The position numbers and the translations under genes were made by a program. From NCBI GenBank assembly GCA_014378965.1, contig JACMMR010000022.1, forward strand, positions 1-17,369: a stretch of DNA of 17,369 nucleotides, in the 5' to 3' direction. Source of the DNA: Candidatus Parcubacteria bacterium. Its GTDB lineage: Bacteria; Patescibacteriota; Minisyncoccia; Phycocordibacterales; CAIZLB01. The notes beneath the pieces were generated by a model. It saw only the letters and a program-made list of their open reading frames with translations, ran no database searches and was not told the DNA's origin. Of this stretch, positions 6,654 through 12,130 are shown one piece after another. How positions within the stretch are numbered: the stretch's first letter is position 1; each line of letters begins with the position of its first letter.

Positions 6654-7163
6654 TCACTCTTTCCGTCCCATCTTGAGGGAAAGAGGTTTTCCTTCGTACG
6701 GAATGAACCGTACGGCGGTTGTTGTGAGCCGGTAGGCATCGAAGTCTTTTCGATCCCAAGGTGAGGTGGATATTACCCCATCCTCACCTCTGAGGTATAC
6801 TTGTTCCGATTGGACTTCGTATTTCATTGCTTTTTTTGTTCCACCTGCATCATATTCAACGATGCAATCTTCTTTTATCCGTTGCCGGTAGTTGAAGTTG
6901 TGGTCCAAGTTAAGCCATGCTGTTGGCTCGGTTGGGGGGGTTGTCGGGATCTGCCATTCGTAATCCACTCCTTTGGAATCAAACTTCCAACCGTTGGAAA
7001 TGACTGGTTGAGGAGGGGTTGGTGCAGGGGTTGGAACGGGTGGTTTAATTGTTACGATTTTTGATTCAGACTTTACTGAATTACGAATGCTGTACGTGAA
7101 TTTAATCACGGTTACTGTAACAATTAATAAAACTAGGAAGGCAATTATTTTTTTATTCTTCAT
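6654..7163 (-). CDS. Membrane-anchored protein with Pro-rich linker, function unknown
   Basis: The 169 residues have a single N-terminal hydrophobic segment (about 5-23, a signal anchor), a Pro/Thr linker (PPVPTPAPTPPQP, about 40-52), and a polar C-terminal domain rich in Trp and Tyr (WKFDSKG, YEWQIP, AWLNLDHN) with one Cys. I do not recognise the domain; an outward-facing domain on a stalk is the likely topology. The ATG at 7163 is chosen over upstream in-frame starts (up to 7223) because a consensus promoter lies inside that longer frame. By eye the gene is clearly richer in G and C than most neighbours and is the only one ending in TGA, so recent acquisition is possible. It lies downstream of the SPFH gene but has its own promoter. 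Confidence 0.7.
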   Translation of the reverse strand: MKNKKIIAFLVLLIVTVTVIKFTYSIRNSVKSESKIVTIKPPVPTPAPTPPQPVISNGWKFDSKGVDYEWQIPTTPPTEPTAWLNLDHNFNYRQRIKEDCIVEYDAGGTKKAMKYEVQSEQVYLRGEDGVISTSPWDRKDFDAYRLTTTAVRFIPYEGKPLSLKMGRKE

Positions 7164-7184
7164 GGCTATAGGTTCTACTGCTAT

Positions 7185-7214
7185 ATTATAGCACCATTTA
7201 TATGGTTTTGTCAA
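7185..7214 (-). promoter_or_regulatory. Consensus promoter of the 7163 gene
   Basis: On the minus strand, TTGACA (7214-7209), an 18-nt spacer and the extended -10 TGcTATAAT (-10 at 7190-7185). The predicted start is about 7178, leaving a leader of about 15 nt without a Shine-Dalgarno. Confidence 0.85.
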
Positions 7215-7221
7215 GTAATAC

Positions 7222-7261
7222 AAAAAAATAACCCAGGGGTCCGGTTAGGGACCTCTGGGTT
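7222..7261 (-). terminator. Terminator of the SPFH gene
   Basis: Read on the minus strand, a 13-bp stem (7261-7249 with 7242-7230, one mismatched or wobble pair) and a 6-nt loop are followed by one A and then seven T (complement of 7222-7228). It sits 8 nt after the stop of the 7270-8391 gene. Confidence 0.88.
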
Positions 7262-7269
7262 GGTTTGGG

Positions 7270-8391
7270 TTAGAGTTTGGTGTAAGGTTGAACTTTACCT
7301 CCGCCTTTAATCTCGGTGGATTTGGTTAATCCACGGATTTTACGGGCTTCATCCATAGCTTCTGGCGATACTTTTGCTTTTCCGATTTTTTTCGCCTGCA
7401 CCAGGAACGCATCAGTATCCTCTAATTCACGTTCATCGGCAGCGGTTTGGCGGATTTTATTGACTGCGTTCTGCACTTGTTGTTCGATGATTTTCGCAGG
7501 TAACTCGATATCGACCAGTAGGAAGTTTAGGATTTGAATTCCGTATAGATCAATTGTTTGTTTTATAAGATTTTTAGCTATATGTTCTTCTATATCCTTA
7601 ATAACAACTTTGATTTTAGCAATATCCTCATAGTTGTGGTTGTCATCATTGAGCCAACTTGTCAGGTTTTTTTCAACCAGCTTCATTAAATCCGATACTT
7701 CACTTTTGTTGGTTATGTAGGTGTAAGTATCAACAATTTTCCATTTAAAAGTAAAGTCGAACACTGCAGCATATTTTTTATGCTCAGAATCTTTAGGGAT
7801 TTCAATTTGAATTGTGATATTTTCCTTTACGGTTTGACTAATTGATGAAAAATTTTTCACTGTTACCATTTTCTCAGGTAAGCCAGTAAAGATTCCATAC
7901 CACGAATTTTTCAAATCTCCACCCCACTCAGGCATCCAGTTATAGATGACCAGTTGACCTATTTCAGTCTCTTTTAACTTGGTACTACTCCATGCTGACA
8001 TAATCGACAGGAAAGCACCGAATGCCATTAGACCATAAGTTAAAGGGAGGAAAAGGTACACTCTGATGCTGTCGAGATTTATGTAGTCCCACGCAAATGA
8101 TCCCCAGGGTGTACGAAACATCGGTAACCAAAAGTTGTCGATCATGAACCAAACAAACCAAAATAGGATTGTGTGATACGTAATAAACATCATAACTTTT
8201 GGTAACTTATCATAGAGAATGTAAATTGCGAACATCACTAATGTGATCAAAGGGTATATGAGTGAATGTTCACCGATGAGATAGCTAAGAAGGGCAATCA
8301 CTGCCACAACCGCGTAGATGATCTTCATCTCATTTTTTTTATTAACTCGATCGCTACTTGCTTTAATTGCATCTATGTCTGTTTGTGTCAT
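7270..8391 (-). CDS. SPFH/band-7 domain protein with four N-terminal membrane helices
   Basis: The 373 residues start with a polar segment, then four hydrophobic helices (about 23-40, 44-60, 66-85 and 110-131), then an SPFH/band-7 (stomatin/prohibitin-like) domain at about 165-320. Support for SPFH is the beta-rich part (ITIQIEIPK, AAVFDFTFKWKIV) and the helix-strand end IEEHIAKNLIKQTIDLYGIQ followed by ILNFLLVDIELPAKIIEQQ, the usual band-7 ending. A charged helical tail (about 300-360) could oligomerise. SPFH proteins form ring-like membrane scaffolds that organise or protect membrane proteins. Four helices before the domain instead of one hairpin is unusual. No NfeD or FtsH partner is adjacent. 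It has its own promoter and terminator. Confidence 0.8.
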   Translation of the reverse strand: MTQTDIDAIKASSDRVNKKNEMKIIYAVVAVIALLSYLIGEHSLIYPLITLVMFAIYILYDKLPKVMMFITYHTILFWFVWFMIDNFWLPMFRTPWGSFAWDYINLDSIRVYLFLPLTYGLMAFGAFLSIMSAWSSTKLKETEIGQLVIYNWMPEWGGDLKNSWYGIFTGLPEKMVTVKNFSSISQTVKENITIQIEIPKDSEHKKYAAVFDFTFKWKIVDTYTYITNKSEVSDLMKLVEKNLTSWLNDDNHNYEDIAKIKVVIKDIEEHIAKNLIKQTIDLYGIQILNFLLVDIELPAKIIEQQVQNAVNKIRQTAADERELEDTDAFLVQAKKIGKAKVSPEAMDEARKIRGLTKSTEIKGGGKVQPYTKL

Positions 8392-8471
8392 TTTCTCGTA
8401 TCTTTCTATTGTGTGTTGTTGTTTTCAAATTTCATCCTGGACCTACATAGGTTTCAGGTAATGATACGTAT

Positions 8472-8500
8472 ATTATAGCATGTTTTAGTATAAAAATCAA
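8472..8500 (-). promoter_or_regulatory. Promoter of the SPFH gene
   Basis: On the minus strand, TTGATT (8500-8495), a 17-nt spacer and the extended -10 TGcTATAAT (-10 at 8477-8472). The start should be about 8465, giving a leader of about 75 nt. The leader holds a nested dyad at 8436-8458 (cctg/cagg outside, accta/taggt inside). Confidence 0.85.
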
Positions 8501-8518
8501 GGTTAATCCGAATTAACC
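8501..8518. other. Dyad abutting the SPFH-gene -35
   Basis: ggttaat-ccga-attaacc is a 7-bp perfect inverted repeat directly upstream of the -35 hexamer. It lies in the right place for an activator or repressor site, but its short length makes chance possible. Confidence 0.4.
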
Positions 8519-8528
8519 CTTACACAAC

Positions 8529-8558
8529 AAAAAAGTAGCTATTTAAAGCTACTTTTTT
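8529..8558 (-). terminator. Terminator of the tRNA cluster (symmetrical)
   Basis: A perfect 12-bp stem, aaaaaagtagct (8529-8540) with agctactttttt (8547-8558), has an atttaa loop and runs of six T in both directions. It lies 9 nt after tRNA-Leu. Confidence 0.9.
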
Positions 8559-8567
8559 GTTTAACAG

Positions 8568-8649
8568 TGGGCAAGGAGGGACTCGAACCCTCAATCCGTG
8601 AAGAACTAGTTCCTAAGACTAGCGCGTATACCAATTCCGCCACTTGCCC
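8568..8649 (-). tRNA. tRNA-Leu(TAG)
   Basis: Acceptor GGGCAAG pairs with CTTGCCC, followed by discriminator A. The anticodon stem CTAGT/ACTAG closes the loop CTTAGGA, giving anticodon TAG. The long variable arm of class II tRNAs is present, and the T arm GAGGG-TTCGAGT-CCCTC is perfect. CCA is not encoded. It is the last of three tRNAs. Confidence 0.95.
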
Positions 8650-8660
8650 AATATTCCTTG

Positions 8661-8733
8661 TCCGCCTAATAGGATTTGAACCTATGACCGTTCGCTTAAG
8701 AGGCGACTGCTCTACCAACTGAGCTATAGGCGG
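8661..8733 (-). tRNA. tRNA-Lys(CTT)
   Basis: Acceptor CCGCCTA pairs with TAGGCGG, discriminator A. The D arm is GCTC-AGTTGGTA-GAGC and the T arm ATAGG-TTCAAAT-CCTAT. The loop CTCTTAA gives anticodon CTT. The outermost anticodon-stem pair (27-43) is a G-A mismatch. CCA is not encoded. Confidence 0.93.
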
Positions 8734-8760
8734 TTATACGCTCAAATCATAATAAGCTTG

Positions 8761-8833
8761 TGGACCCGAGGGGATTCGAACTCCTGACCTCCTCAGTGCA
8801 AATGAGGCGCTCTACCAACTAAGCTACGGGCCC
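8761..8833 (-). tRNA. tRNA-Ala(TGC)
   Basis: Acceptor GGGCCCG pairs with CGGGTCC and contains the G3-U70 wobble that marks alanine tRNAs. The anticodon stem CCTCA/TGAGG closes the loop TTTGCAC, giving anticodon TGC. One T-stem pair (52-62) is an A-C mismatch. CCA is not encoded. It is the first of the cluster. Confidence 0.95.
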
Positions 8834-8843
8834 AATACAGACT

Positions 8844-8872
8844 AATATACTATTTTTTAAGGTATAAAGCAA
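8844..8872 (-). promoter_or_regulatory. Promoter of the tRNA cluster
   Basis: On the minus strand, TTGCTT (8872-8867), a 17-nt spacer and TATATT (8849-8844). The start would be about 8838, a few bases before tRNA-Ala. Confidence 0.6.
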
Positions 8873-8965
8873 TACTTTTCTTTTGACTTTCTTTATTATT
8901 TCTTTATGAGAACTTTATCGAGATTATTTTATGATATATGAATCACAAATATAAATATTGAAAAA

Positions 8966-9076
8966 ATGAAAAATCTTATAAAAGTCTATTTTTCAATGGA
9001 TCAAGGTATTCCTATTGAACAGTATTTAGAATTAATTTGTTCAATTCACTTACAAAAATACAAAAAACCACCTTAA
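8966..9076 (+). CDS. Possible 36-residue microprotein
   Basis: An ATG-to-TAA frame of 36 codons encodes a helix-prone peptide (DQGIPIEQYLELICSIHLQ in the middle, KYKKPP at the end). It lies in the gap between the tRNA cluster and the prepilin genes. A TATAAA at 8950-8955 ends 10 nt before the ATG. There is no Shine-Dalgarno, as elsewhere in the window. Its end overlaps the terminator of the candidate minus-strand RNA. I do not recognise it, and a chance frame in AT-rich DNA remains quite possible. Confidence 0.3.
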   Translation: MKNLIKVYFSMDQGIPIEQYLELICSIHLQKYKKPP

Positions 9077-9086
9077 TTAAAGTGGT
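9062..9086 (-). terminator. Terminator of the candidate small RNA
   Basis: On the minus strand, ACCACTTT (9086-9079) pairs with AAGGTGGT (9074-9067) with one T-G wobble. Six T (complement of 9062-9067) and then GTATTTTTG follow. On the plus strand the wobble becomes a C-A mismatch and no T run follows. Confidence 0.75.
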
Positions 9087-9214
9087 CGTTTGTGAGACTT
9101 AGGATGACGGCAAGGACAAATAATTTCTCACTTGTGTTTTCATCCATGAGTACGTTGATATTTCTATCAAGCCCGCAGTCAGCCGATTGTTAATTTTCTG
9201 TCGTTAAGTCTTAT
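9062..9214 (-). ncRNA. Candidate structured small RNA, family unknown
   Basis: On the minus strand, about 150 nt can fold from end to end. AGACTTA (9211-9205) pairs with TAAGTCT (9101-9095). GACAGAAAATT (9202-9192) pairs with AATTATTTGTC (9125-9115), with one G-U and one mismatch. A 6-bp hairpin TTGATA-GAAA-TATCAA (9170-9155) has a GNRA loop. A terminator hairpin (9086-9067) with a T run closes the unit. Strand choice is supported by the G-U pairs, which would be A-C on the plus strand, by GAAA instead of TTTC in the loop, and by the side of the T run. By eye the region is richer in G and C than its very AT-rich flanks. A CGGC/GCCG match (9185-9182 with 9111-9108) could make a pseudoknot. It is not recognisably tmRNA, SRP RNA or RNase P RNA; a 6S-like rod is conceivable. 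A 24-codon frame (9147-9073, MDENTSEKLF...) ends inside the terminator, so a small mRNA is the main alternative. Confidence 0.5.
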
Positions 9215-9220
9215 ACATTA

Positions 9221-9248
9221 ATTTTATCAAAAACTAACATCTTTTCAA
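9221..9248 (-). promoter_or_regulatory. Candidate promoter of the small RNA
   Basis: On the minus strand, TTGAAA (9248-9243), a 16-nt spacer and TAAAAT (9226-9221). The start would be about 9214, three bases before the first stem of the RNA. It overlaps the region just upstream of the divergent gene at 9254. Confidence 0.45.
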
Positions 9249-9253
9249 ATACA

Positions 9254-9670
9254 ATGAAAAAAATAAAAAACCAACAACATGGCTTTATAACGCTATTCTT
9301 TATACTCGGAGTATCATTTACCTTCTTAACTTGGATTTCTTTGAGTTCCGAAAGAGTATTTGAGTACATTCATGTAAAGAATACCTTTACTATACAAAGA
9401 TCTACTCTCCATAATCATATTTTATGTGCAGATGCGTTTATTAACATATTGATAAATTCTCGATTTAACTTGAATTTTACCAATAATAATTTTAATTTTG
9501 AAAGGAATCTATACTATGTAGATGATTCACTTTGTAGTGTTAAATCTATAAGCATAATCTATCAAGACAATACTATTAAGACTATTTTCTTTATAATTGG
9601 AGAATTTCGCTTTCAATACCAGTTTAAAAACGGTTTTGTAAACTCTATGAAATCTTTTAATTTATTTTAA
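9254..9670 (+). CDS. Degenerate prepilin-like / minor pilin candidate
   Basis: The 138 residues begin with a short basic leader ending in G, then a hydrophobic helix (HGFITLFFILGVSFTFLTWIS). This is the layout of a type IV prepilin cleaved between G10 and F11. The usual Glu at mature position 5 is missing (F-I-T-L-F), as happens in some initiating or PilX-type minor pilins. The rest is a polar, aromatic- and Asn-rich domain with two Cys (about 58 and 93) that could pair outside the cell. It lies 53 nt upstream of a canonical prepilin on the same strand, which supports a pilus role. The gene is extremely AT-rich. No other pilus gene (pilB, pilC, pilD) is in the window. Confidence 0.55.
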   Translation: MKKIKNQQHGFITLFFILGVSFTFLTWISLSSERVFEYIHVKNTFTIQRSTLHNHILCADAFINILINSRFNLNFTNNNFNFERNLYYVDDSLCSVKSISIIYQDNTIKTIFFIIGEFRFQYQFKNGFVNSMKSFNLF

Positions 9671-9681
9671 CCCTATTTTTT

Positions 9682-9687
9682 TATAAT
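9682..9687 (+). promoter_or_regulatory. Possible -10 for the 9724 prepilin
   Basis: TATAAT follows a T-rich stretch 11 nt after the previous stop and would give a leader of about 30 nt. No good -35 is visible. Confidence 0.35.
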
Positions 9688-9723
9688 GGATGTATTATCA
9701 ATTAATTAAATAAATAAAAATAT

Positions 9724-10206
9724 ATGAAAATAAATAAACAATTAAAACAAAATAAAGAAAAAGGATTTACCCTTATTGAAATATTAGTAGTAATAGGTAT
9801 TATTGGGATTTTAGCAACAGTGGTTTTGGTTGCTGTAAATCCTAATCGTCAATTTAAGCAGGCCAGGGACTCGCAGCGTGTTGCTAATGTAAATACGATA
9901 TTAAATGCATTAGGTCAGAACATTGCAGATCACCAAGGTAGCTTATTTTGTGACGGGTCAATAATGCCACTCGCAACTTCTAGTTATTTTATCAGATCTG
10001 GTCCTGGAAGTTTTGACATTGCTACATGCCTCACTCCAGACTATATTCCAAAACTTCCATATGATCCGAAAAAAGAAGGAGCACATTATACAGACGAAGA
10101 TGACTATGATACAGGATATCAACTTCGAGTAGGTGAAGATGGACGTCTTTCCGTTGTGGCCCGAAGTGAGATTAATGTGGGTGAAGAAATCATAGTTACT
10201 CGTTAA
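9724..10206 (+). CDS. Type IV prepilin / GspG-like pseudopilin
   Basis: The 160 residues have the diagnostic prepilin N-terminus: a basic leader (KINKQLKQNKEK), then G-FTLIEILVVIGIIGILA, with cleavage after the Gly and Glu at mature position 5. The helix is followed by NPNRQFKQARDSQRVANVN, typical of GspG/PilA-type subunits, where the helix enters the globular domain. Two Cys (about 78 and 101) may form a disulfide. The C-terminal part with LPYDPKK and GYQLRVGEDG resembles short Parcubacteria major pilins. The product is expected to be processed by a prepilin peptidase and assembled by a type IV pilus machine encoded elsewhere. The start is set by the short leader. It is followed by the rpmJ promoter. 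Confidence 0.9.
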   Translation: MKINKQLKQNKEKGFTLIEILVVIGIIGILATVVLVAVNPNRQFKQARDSQRVANVNTILNALGQNIADHQGSLFCDGSIMPLATSSYFIRSGPGSFDIATCLTPDYIPKLPYDPKKEGAHYTDEDDYDTGYQLRVGEDGRLSVVARSEINVGEEIIVTR

Positions 10207-10219
10207 TGTATAACATCAC

Positions 10220-10248
10220 TTGAATTACAAATAGATTAATGTTATATT
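10220..10248 (+). promoter_or_regulatory. rpmJ promoter
   Basis: TTGAAT (10220-10225), a 17-nt spacer and TATATT (10243-10248) with TG two positions upstream (10240-10241, extended -10). The ATG follows 9 nt after the -10, giving a leader of only about 2-3 nt. Confidence 0.75.
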
Positions 10249-10257
10249 GTATGAATT

Positions 10258-10380
10258 ATGAAATTATTATCGTCACTCAAAAAAGCAGATCTTCGCCAAG
10301 GTGAATTTATTGTACGTCGTGGAAAACATCTATATCGTATTAATAAGGCAAATCGAAAACGAAACGCAAAACAAGGCTAA
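10258..10380 (+). CDS. rpmJ: 50S ribosomal protein bL36, zinc-free form
   Basis: A 40-codon gene encodes MKLLSSLKKADLR, then EFIVRRGKHLYRIN and a KRNAKQG end. This matches bL36 in length and pattern (M-K-x-x-S-S-L-K-K, then V-R-R-x-G-x-x-Y-x-I, ending near Q-G). bL36 is the smallest large-subunit protein and binds 23S rRNA. The Cys/His zinc ligands of the classical form are all absent, as in C-minus paralogues. The gene is transcribed alone from its own promoter, and its TAA is the loop of its terminator. In other bacteria rpmJ usually lies directly before rpsM; here one regulatory-looking gene separates them and infA is absent. Confidence 0.9.
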   Translation: MKLLSSLKKADLRQGEFIVRRGKHLYRINKANRKRNAKQG

Positions 10381-10396
10381 GCCTTGTTTTTTGTTT
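10368..10396 (+). terminator. rpmJ terminator with the stop codon as loop
   Basis: A perfect 10-bp stem, aaaacaaggc (10368-10377) with gccttgtttt (10381-10390), has a 3-nt loop that is exactly the rpmJ stop codon TAA. The T-rich tail ttgttt follows. Confidence 0.9.
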
Positions 10397-10413
10397 AGGA
10401 ATGTAGCGAATGT

Positions 10414-10450
10414 AAAAGACATCATAATTATAACGATTATGATGTCTTTT
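10414..10450. terminator. 15-bp perfect hairpin, bidirectional terminator-like
   Basis: aaaagacatcataat (10414-10428) and attatgatgtctttt (10436-10450) pair perfectly around a 7-nt loop, with four T at either end. It lies 24 nt beyond the rpmJ terminator. It may be a second terminator, or a barrier before the next promoter region; the short T run leaves this open. Confidence 0.6.
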
Positions 10451-10521
10451 ATTAACGTTTAAGTGTCCTATATGTCCTTTATTAGTATGACTAATTTGAT
10501 ATTGCCTAAAATCCTTTGTCC

Positions 10522-10573
10522 TTGACACGGGACTTGACTCTTATTTGACTTATATTAACAAACATGATACAAA
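10522..10573 (+). promoter_or_regulatory. Promoter region with three phased TTGAC motifs
   Basis: TTGAC occurs at 10522, 10534 and 10545, stepped by 12 and 11 bp, about one helical turn. The last one (TTGACT) is 17 nt from tacaaa (10568-10573), a possible -10 ending 12 nt before the ATG at 10586. TGTCCT also occurs three times (10464, 10473, 10517). Since the gene product carries a -35-reading helix-turn-helix, these may be its own binding sites (inference). Confidence 0.5.
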
Positions 10574-10585
10574 TATAAAAAACAT

Positions 10586-11638
10586 ATGGCAAATACTTCA
10601 ACACCTACATTTTCATTTAAGGTGAAAAATGTAACTAAAAAACTATTATCAGCTATACCCGAACGTTCAAGGGTTATCATCTCTCATCGTTTTGGACTTG
10701 ATAAAAGTATTGAGAAAATGACTCTAGAAGCTATTGGTGAAAACTATGATATTACTCGTGAAAGAGTAAGACAAATCGAAGCTAATTCCATAGTAACTAT
10801 TAGAAAATCTCAAGTATTCAAAGAAGAAGCTAAGGTTTTTGAAGAACTAGCTTTGTATATTAAAAAAATCGGAGGTATCATTGCGGAGCATGATTTGTTA
10901 AATCACTTGTCAAAAGATGAGTCAACTCAAAATCATTTTCATTTTCTTTTGATTATTGGCGACCAATTCAAAAAAGAGAAAGAGACTGAAGAATTTCATC
11001 ACCGTTGGCATGTTGATTCTGAGTTATCTAAAAAGATTCACGATGCTCTGAAGAAACTGTATCTTAATTTAGATGATAACTCACTTATTCCTGAAAATGA
11101 GATGATTAAATCATTCATGGATAATGTAAAAGATATATCAGACGAATTAAAAAATGATGAGATCTCAAAGAGATGGTTGCGTATTTCAAAGTATATAGAT
11201 AAGAATCCTCTCGGCGAATGGGGTAAATCTGCGTCTACAAATGTTAAAGTTAAGGGTATTAGAGATTATGCCTATTTGGCAATGAGGAAGCATGGATCTC
11301 CCGTTCATTTTAAAGAAATAGCCAAATTGATTCAAAATGTATTTGGTAAAAGAGCACATGAAGCTACAACACATAATGAGCTTATAAAGGATAACAGGTT
11401 CGTATTGGTAGGACGTGGTCTGTATGCCTTGGCTGAATGGGGATATGTATCTGGTGTGGTGAAAGACGTTATAGTTAAAGTGTTACATAAATACGGTCCT
11501 ATGACTCGAGAGGAGATATTTGATAAGGTGATGAAAGAGCGATATGTGAAAGAAAACACTATTTTAGTCAATCTTCAAAACTCAGCTGCTTTCAAAAAGG
11601 ATTCATCAGGCAAATATCACGTAATAGCTGAAAAATAA
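10586..11638 (+). CDS. Sigma-70 region 4 / HARE-HTH fusion, transcription regulator
   Basis: The 350 residues open with a sigma-70 region 4 (about 23-75): IPERSRVIISHRFGLD, then TLEAIGENYDITRERVRQIE. The residues equivalent to E. coli Arg584, Glu585, Arg588 and Gln589, which read the -35 element, are kept (Arg58, Glu59, Arg62, Gln63). A helical middle (about 80-220) follows, then a HARE-HTH domain like that of the RNA polymerase delta subunit (about 223-285, HGSPVHFKEIAKLI, GRGLYALAEWGY) and a second winged-helix-like part (292-350, YGPMTREEIFDKVM). Regions 1.2-3 are absent, so it cannot melt the -10 and is not a complete sigma factor. It probably binds DNA or polymerase as a regulator. It sits between rpmJ and rpsM, close to rpoA. 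Confidence 0.8.
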   Translation: MANTSTPTFSFKVKNVTKKLLSAIPERSRVIISHRFGLDKSIEKMTLEAIGENYDITRERVRQIEANSIVTIRKSQVFKEEAKVFEELALYIKKIGGIIAEHDLLNHLSKDESTQNHFHFLLIIGDQFKKEKETEEFHHRWHVDSELSKKIHDALKKLYLNLDDNSLIPENEMIKSFMDNVKDISDELKNDEISKRWLRISKYIDKNPLGEWGKSASTNVKVKGIRDYAYLAMRKHGSPVHFKEIAKLIQNVFGKRAHEATTHNELIKDNRFVLVGRGLYALAEWGYVSGVVKDVIVKVLHKYGPMTREEIFDKVMKERYVKENTILVNLQNSAAFKKDSSGKYHVIAEK

Positions 11639-11640
11639 AC

Positions 11641-11669
11641 TTGATTCACAATATTATTTGTGCTATGCT
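11641..11669 (+). promoter_or_regulatory. Promoter of the rpsM-rpsI operon
   Basis: TTGATT (11641-11646), a 17-nt spacer and TATGCT (11664-11669) with TG at 11661-11662 (extended -10). The leader of about 43 nt before the ATG at 11720 is A/C-rich and almost free of G (aatcaaacaaaatcaaac), with no Shine-Dalgarno. Confidence 0.75.
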
Positions 11670-11719
11670 TTTCTTACTATTTATTAATCAAACAAAATCA
11701 AACAAACGAAACAAATTAC

Positions 11720-12097
11720 ATGCGTATATTAGGTATCAATCTTAACGATAATCAAAGAATAGAGATGGCATTAACAGCAGTCTTTGGAATTGGACGTTCA
11801 CGCGCCCATACTATATTGGATAAAGCTGGTATTGAGTATGGTGTAAAACCTAAAGACCTTTCAGTTGACGAAGAAAACAAAGTTCGTGCTGAAATTGAAG
11901 CTTTTAAATTAGAAGCTGATTTAAAAAGAGAGATTGGTACAAATATTAAAAGATTGAAAGATATAAAATCATATAGAGGAACAAGACATGCAAAAAGATT
12001 GCCTGTACGCGGACAACGTACAAAATCAAACGCTCGTACTTTAAAAGGTGTAAAAAAGACTATGGGTTCTGGTAAGAAGAAAGAGACAAAGAAATAA
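11720..12097 (+). CDS. rpsM: 30S ribosomal protein uS13
   Basis: uS13 sits in the head of the small subunit and contacts the P-site tRNA and the large subunit. The 125 residues begin MRILGINLNDNQRIEMALT, with the helix-hairpin FGIGRSRAHTIL, and end in the conserved block YRGTRHAKRLPVRGQRT, NARTLKG and a Lys-rich tail. The ATG at 11720 matches the family N-terminus; a longer frame from GTG 11660 is rejected because it would start inside the promoter. First gene of an operon running to rpsI, with 33 nt to rpsK. Confidence 0.97.
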   Translation: MRILGINLNDNQRIEMALTAVFGIGRSRAHTILDKAGIEYGVKPKDLSVDEENKVRAEIEAFKLEADLKREIGTNIKRLKDIKSYRGTRHAKRLPVRGQRTKSNARTLKGVKKTMGSGKKKETKK

Positions 12098-12130
12098 AAT
12101 AAATTAAACTAAATATCTAACATTCATATT

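Noticed and set aside
6548..7064. Open frames opposite and beside the 6654-7163 gene
   Set aside because: They cross the terminator or lie antisense to a better supported gene, with no start signals or recognisable domains.
7164..7223. Longer start for the minus-strand Pro-rich protein
   Set aside because: A consensus promoter at 7185-7214 lies inside the extension, and the ATG at 7163 begins a normal signal anchor.
9062..9214. tmRNA, SRP RNA or RNase P RNA
   Set aside because: No tRNA-like ends, no GGAAGGAAGCAG-like SRP loop, and length far below tmRNA or RNase P; a 6S-like RNA could not be excluded.
10208..10246. tataacat/atgttata inverted repeat as a regulatory site or terminator
   Set aside because: Arms are short and AT-only in a very AT-rich region, the loop is long, and no T run follows.
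10586..11638. Complete housekeeping sigma factor
   Set aside because: Only region 4 is recognisable; no region 2 core-binding and -10-reading helices are present.
11660..11719. Longer uS13 starting at GTG 11660
   Set aside because: This start would overlap the -10 of the operon promoter, and the extra residues do not match the family; ATG 11720 does.
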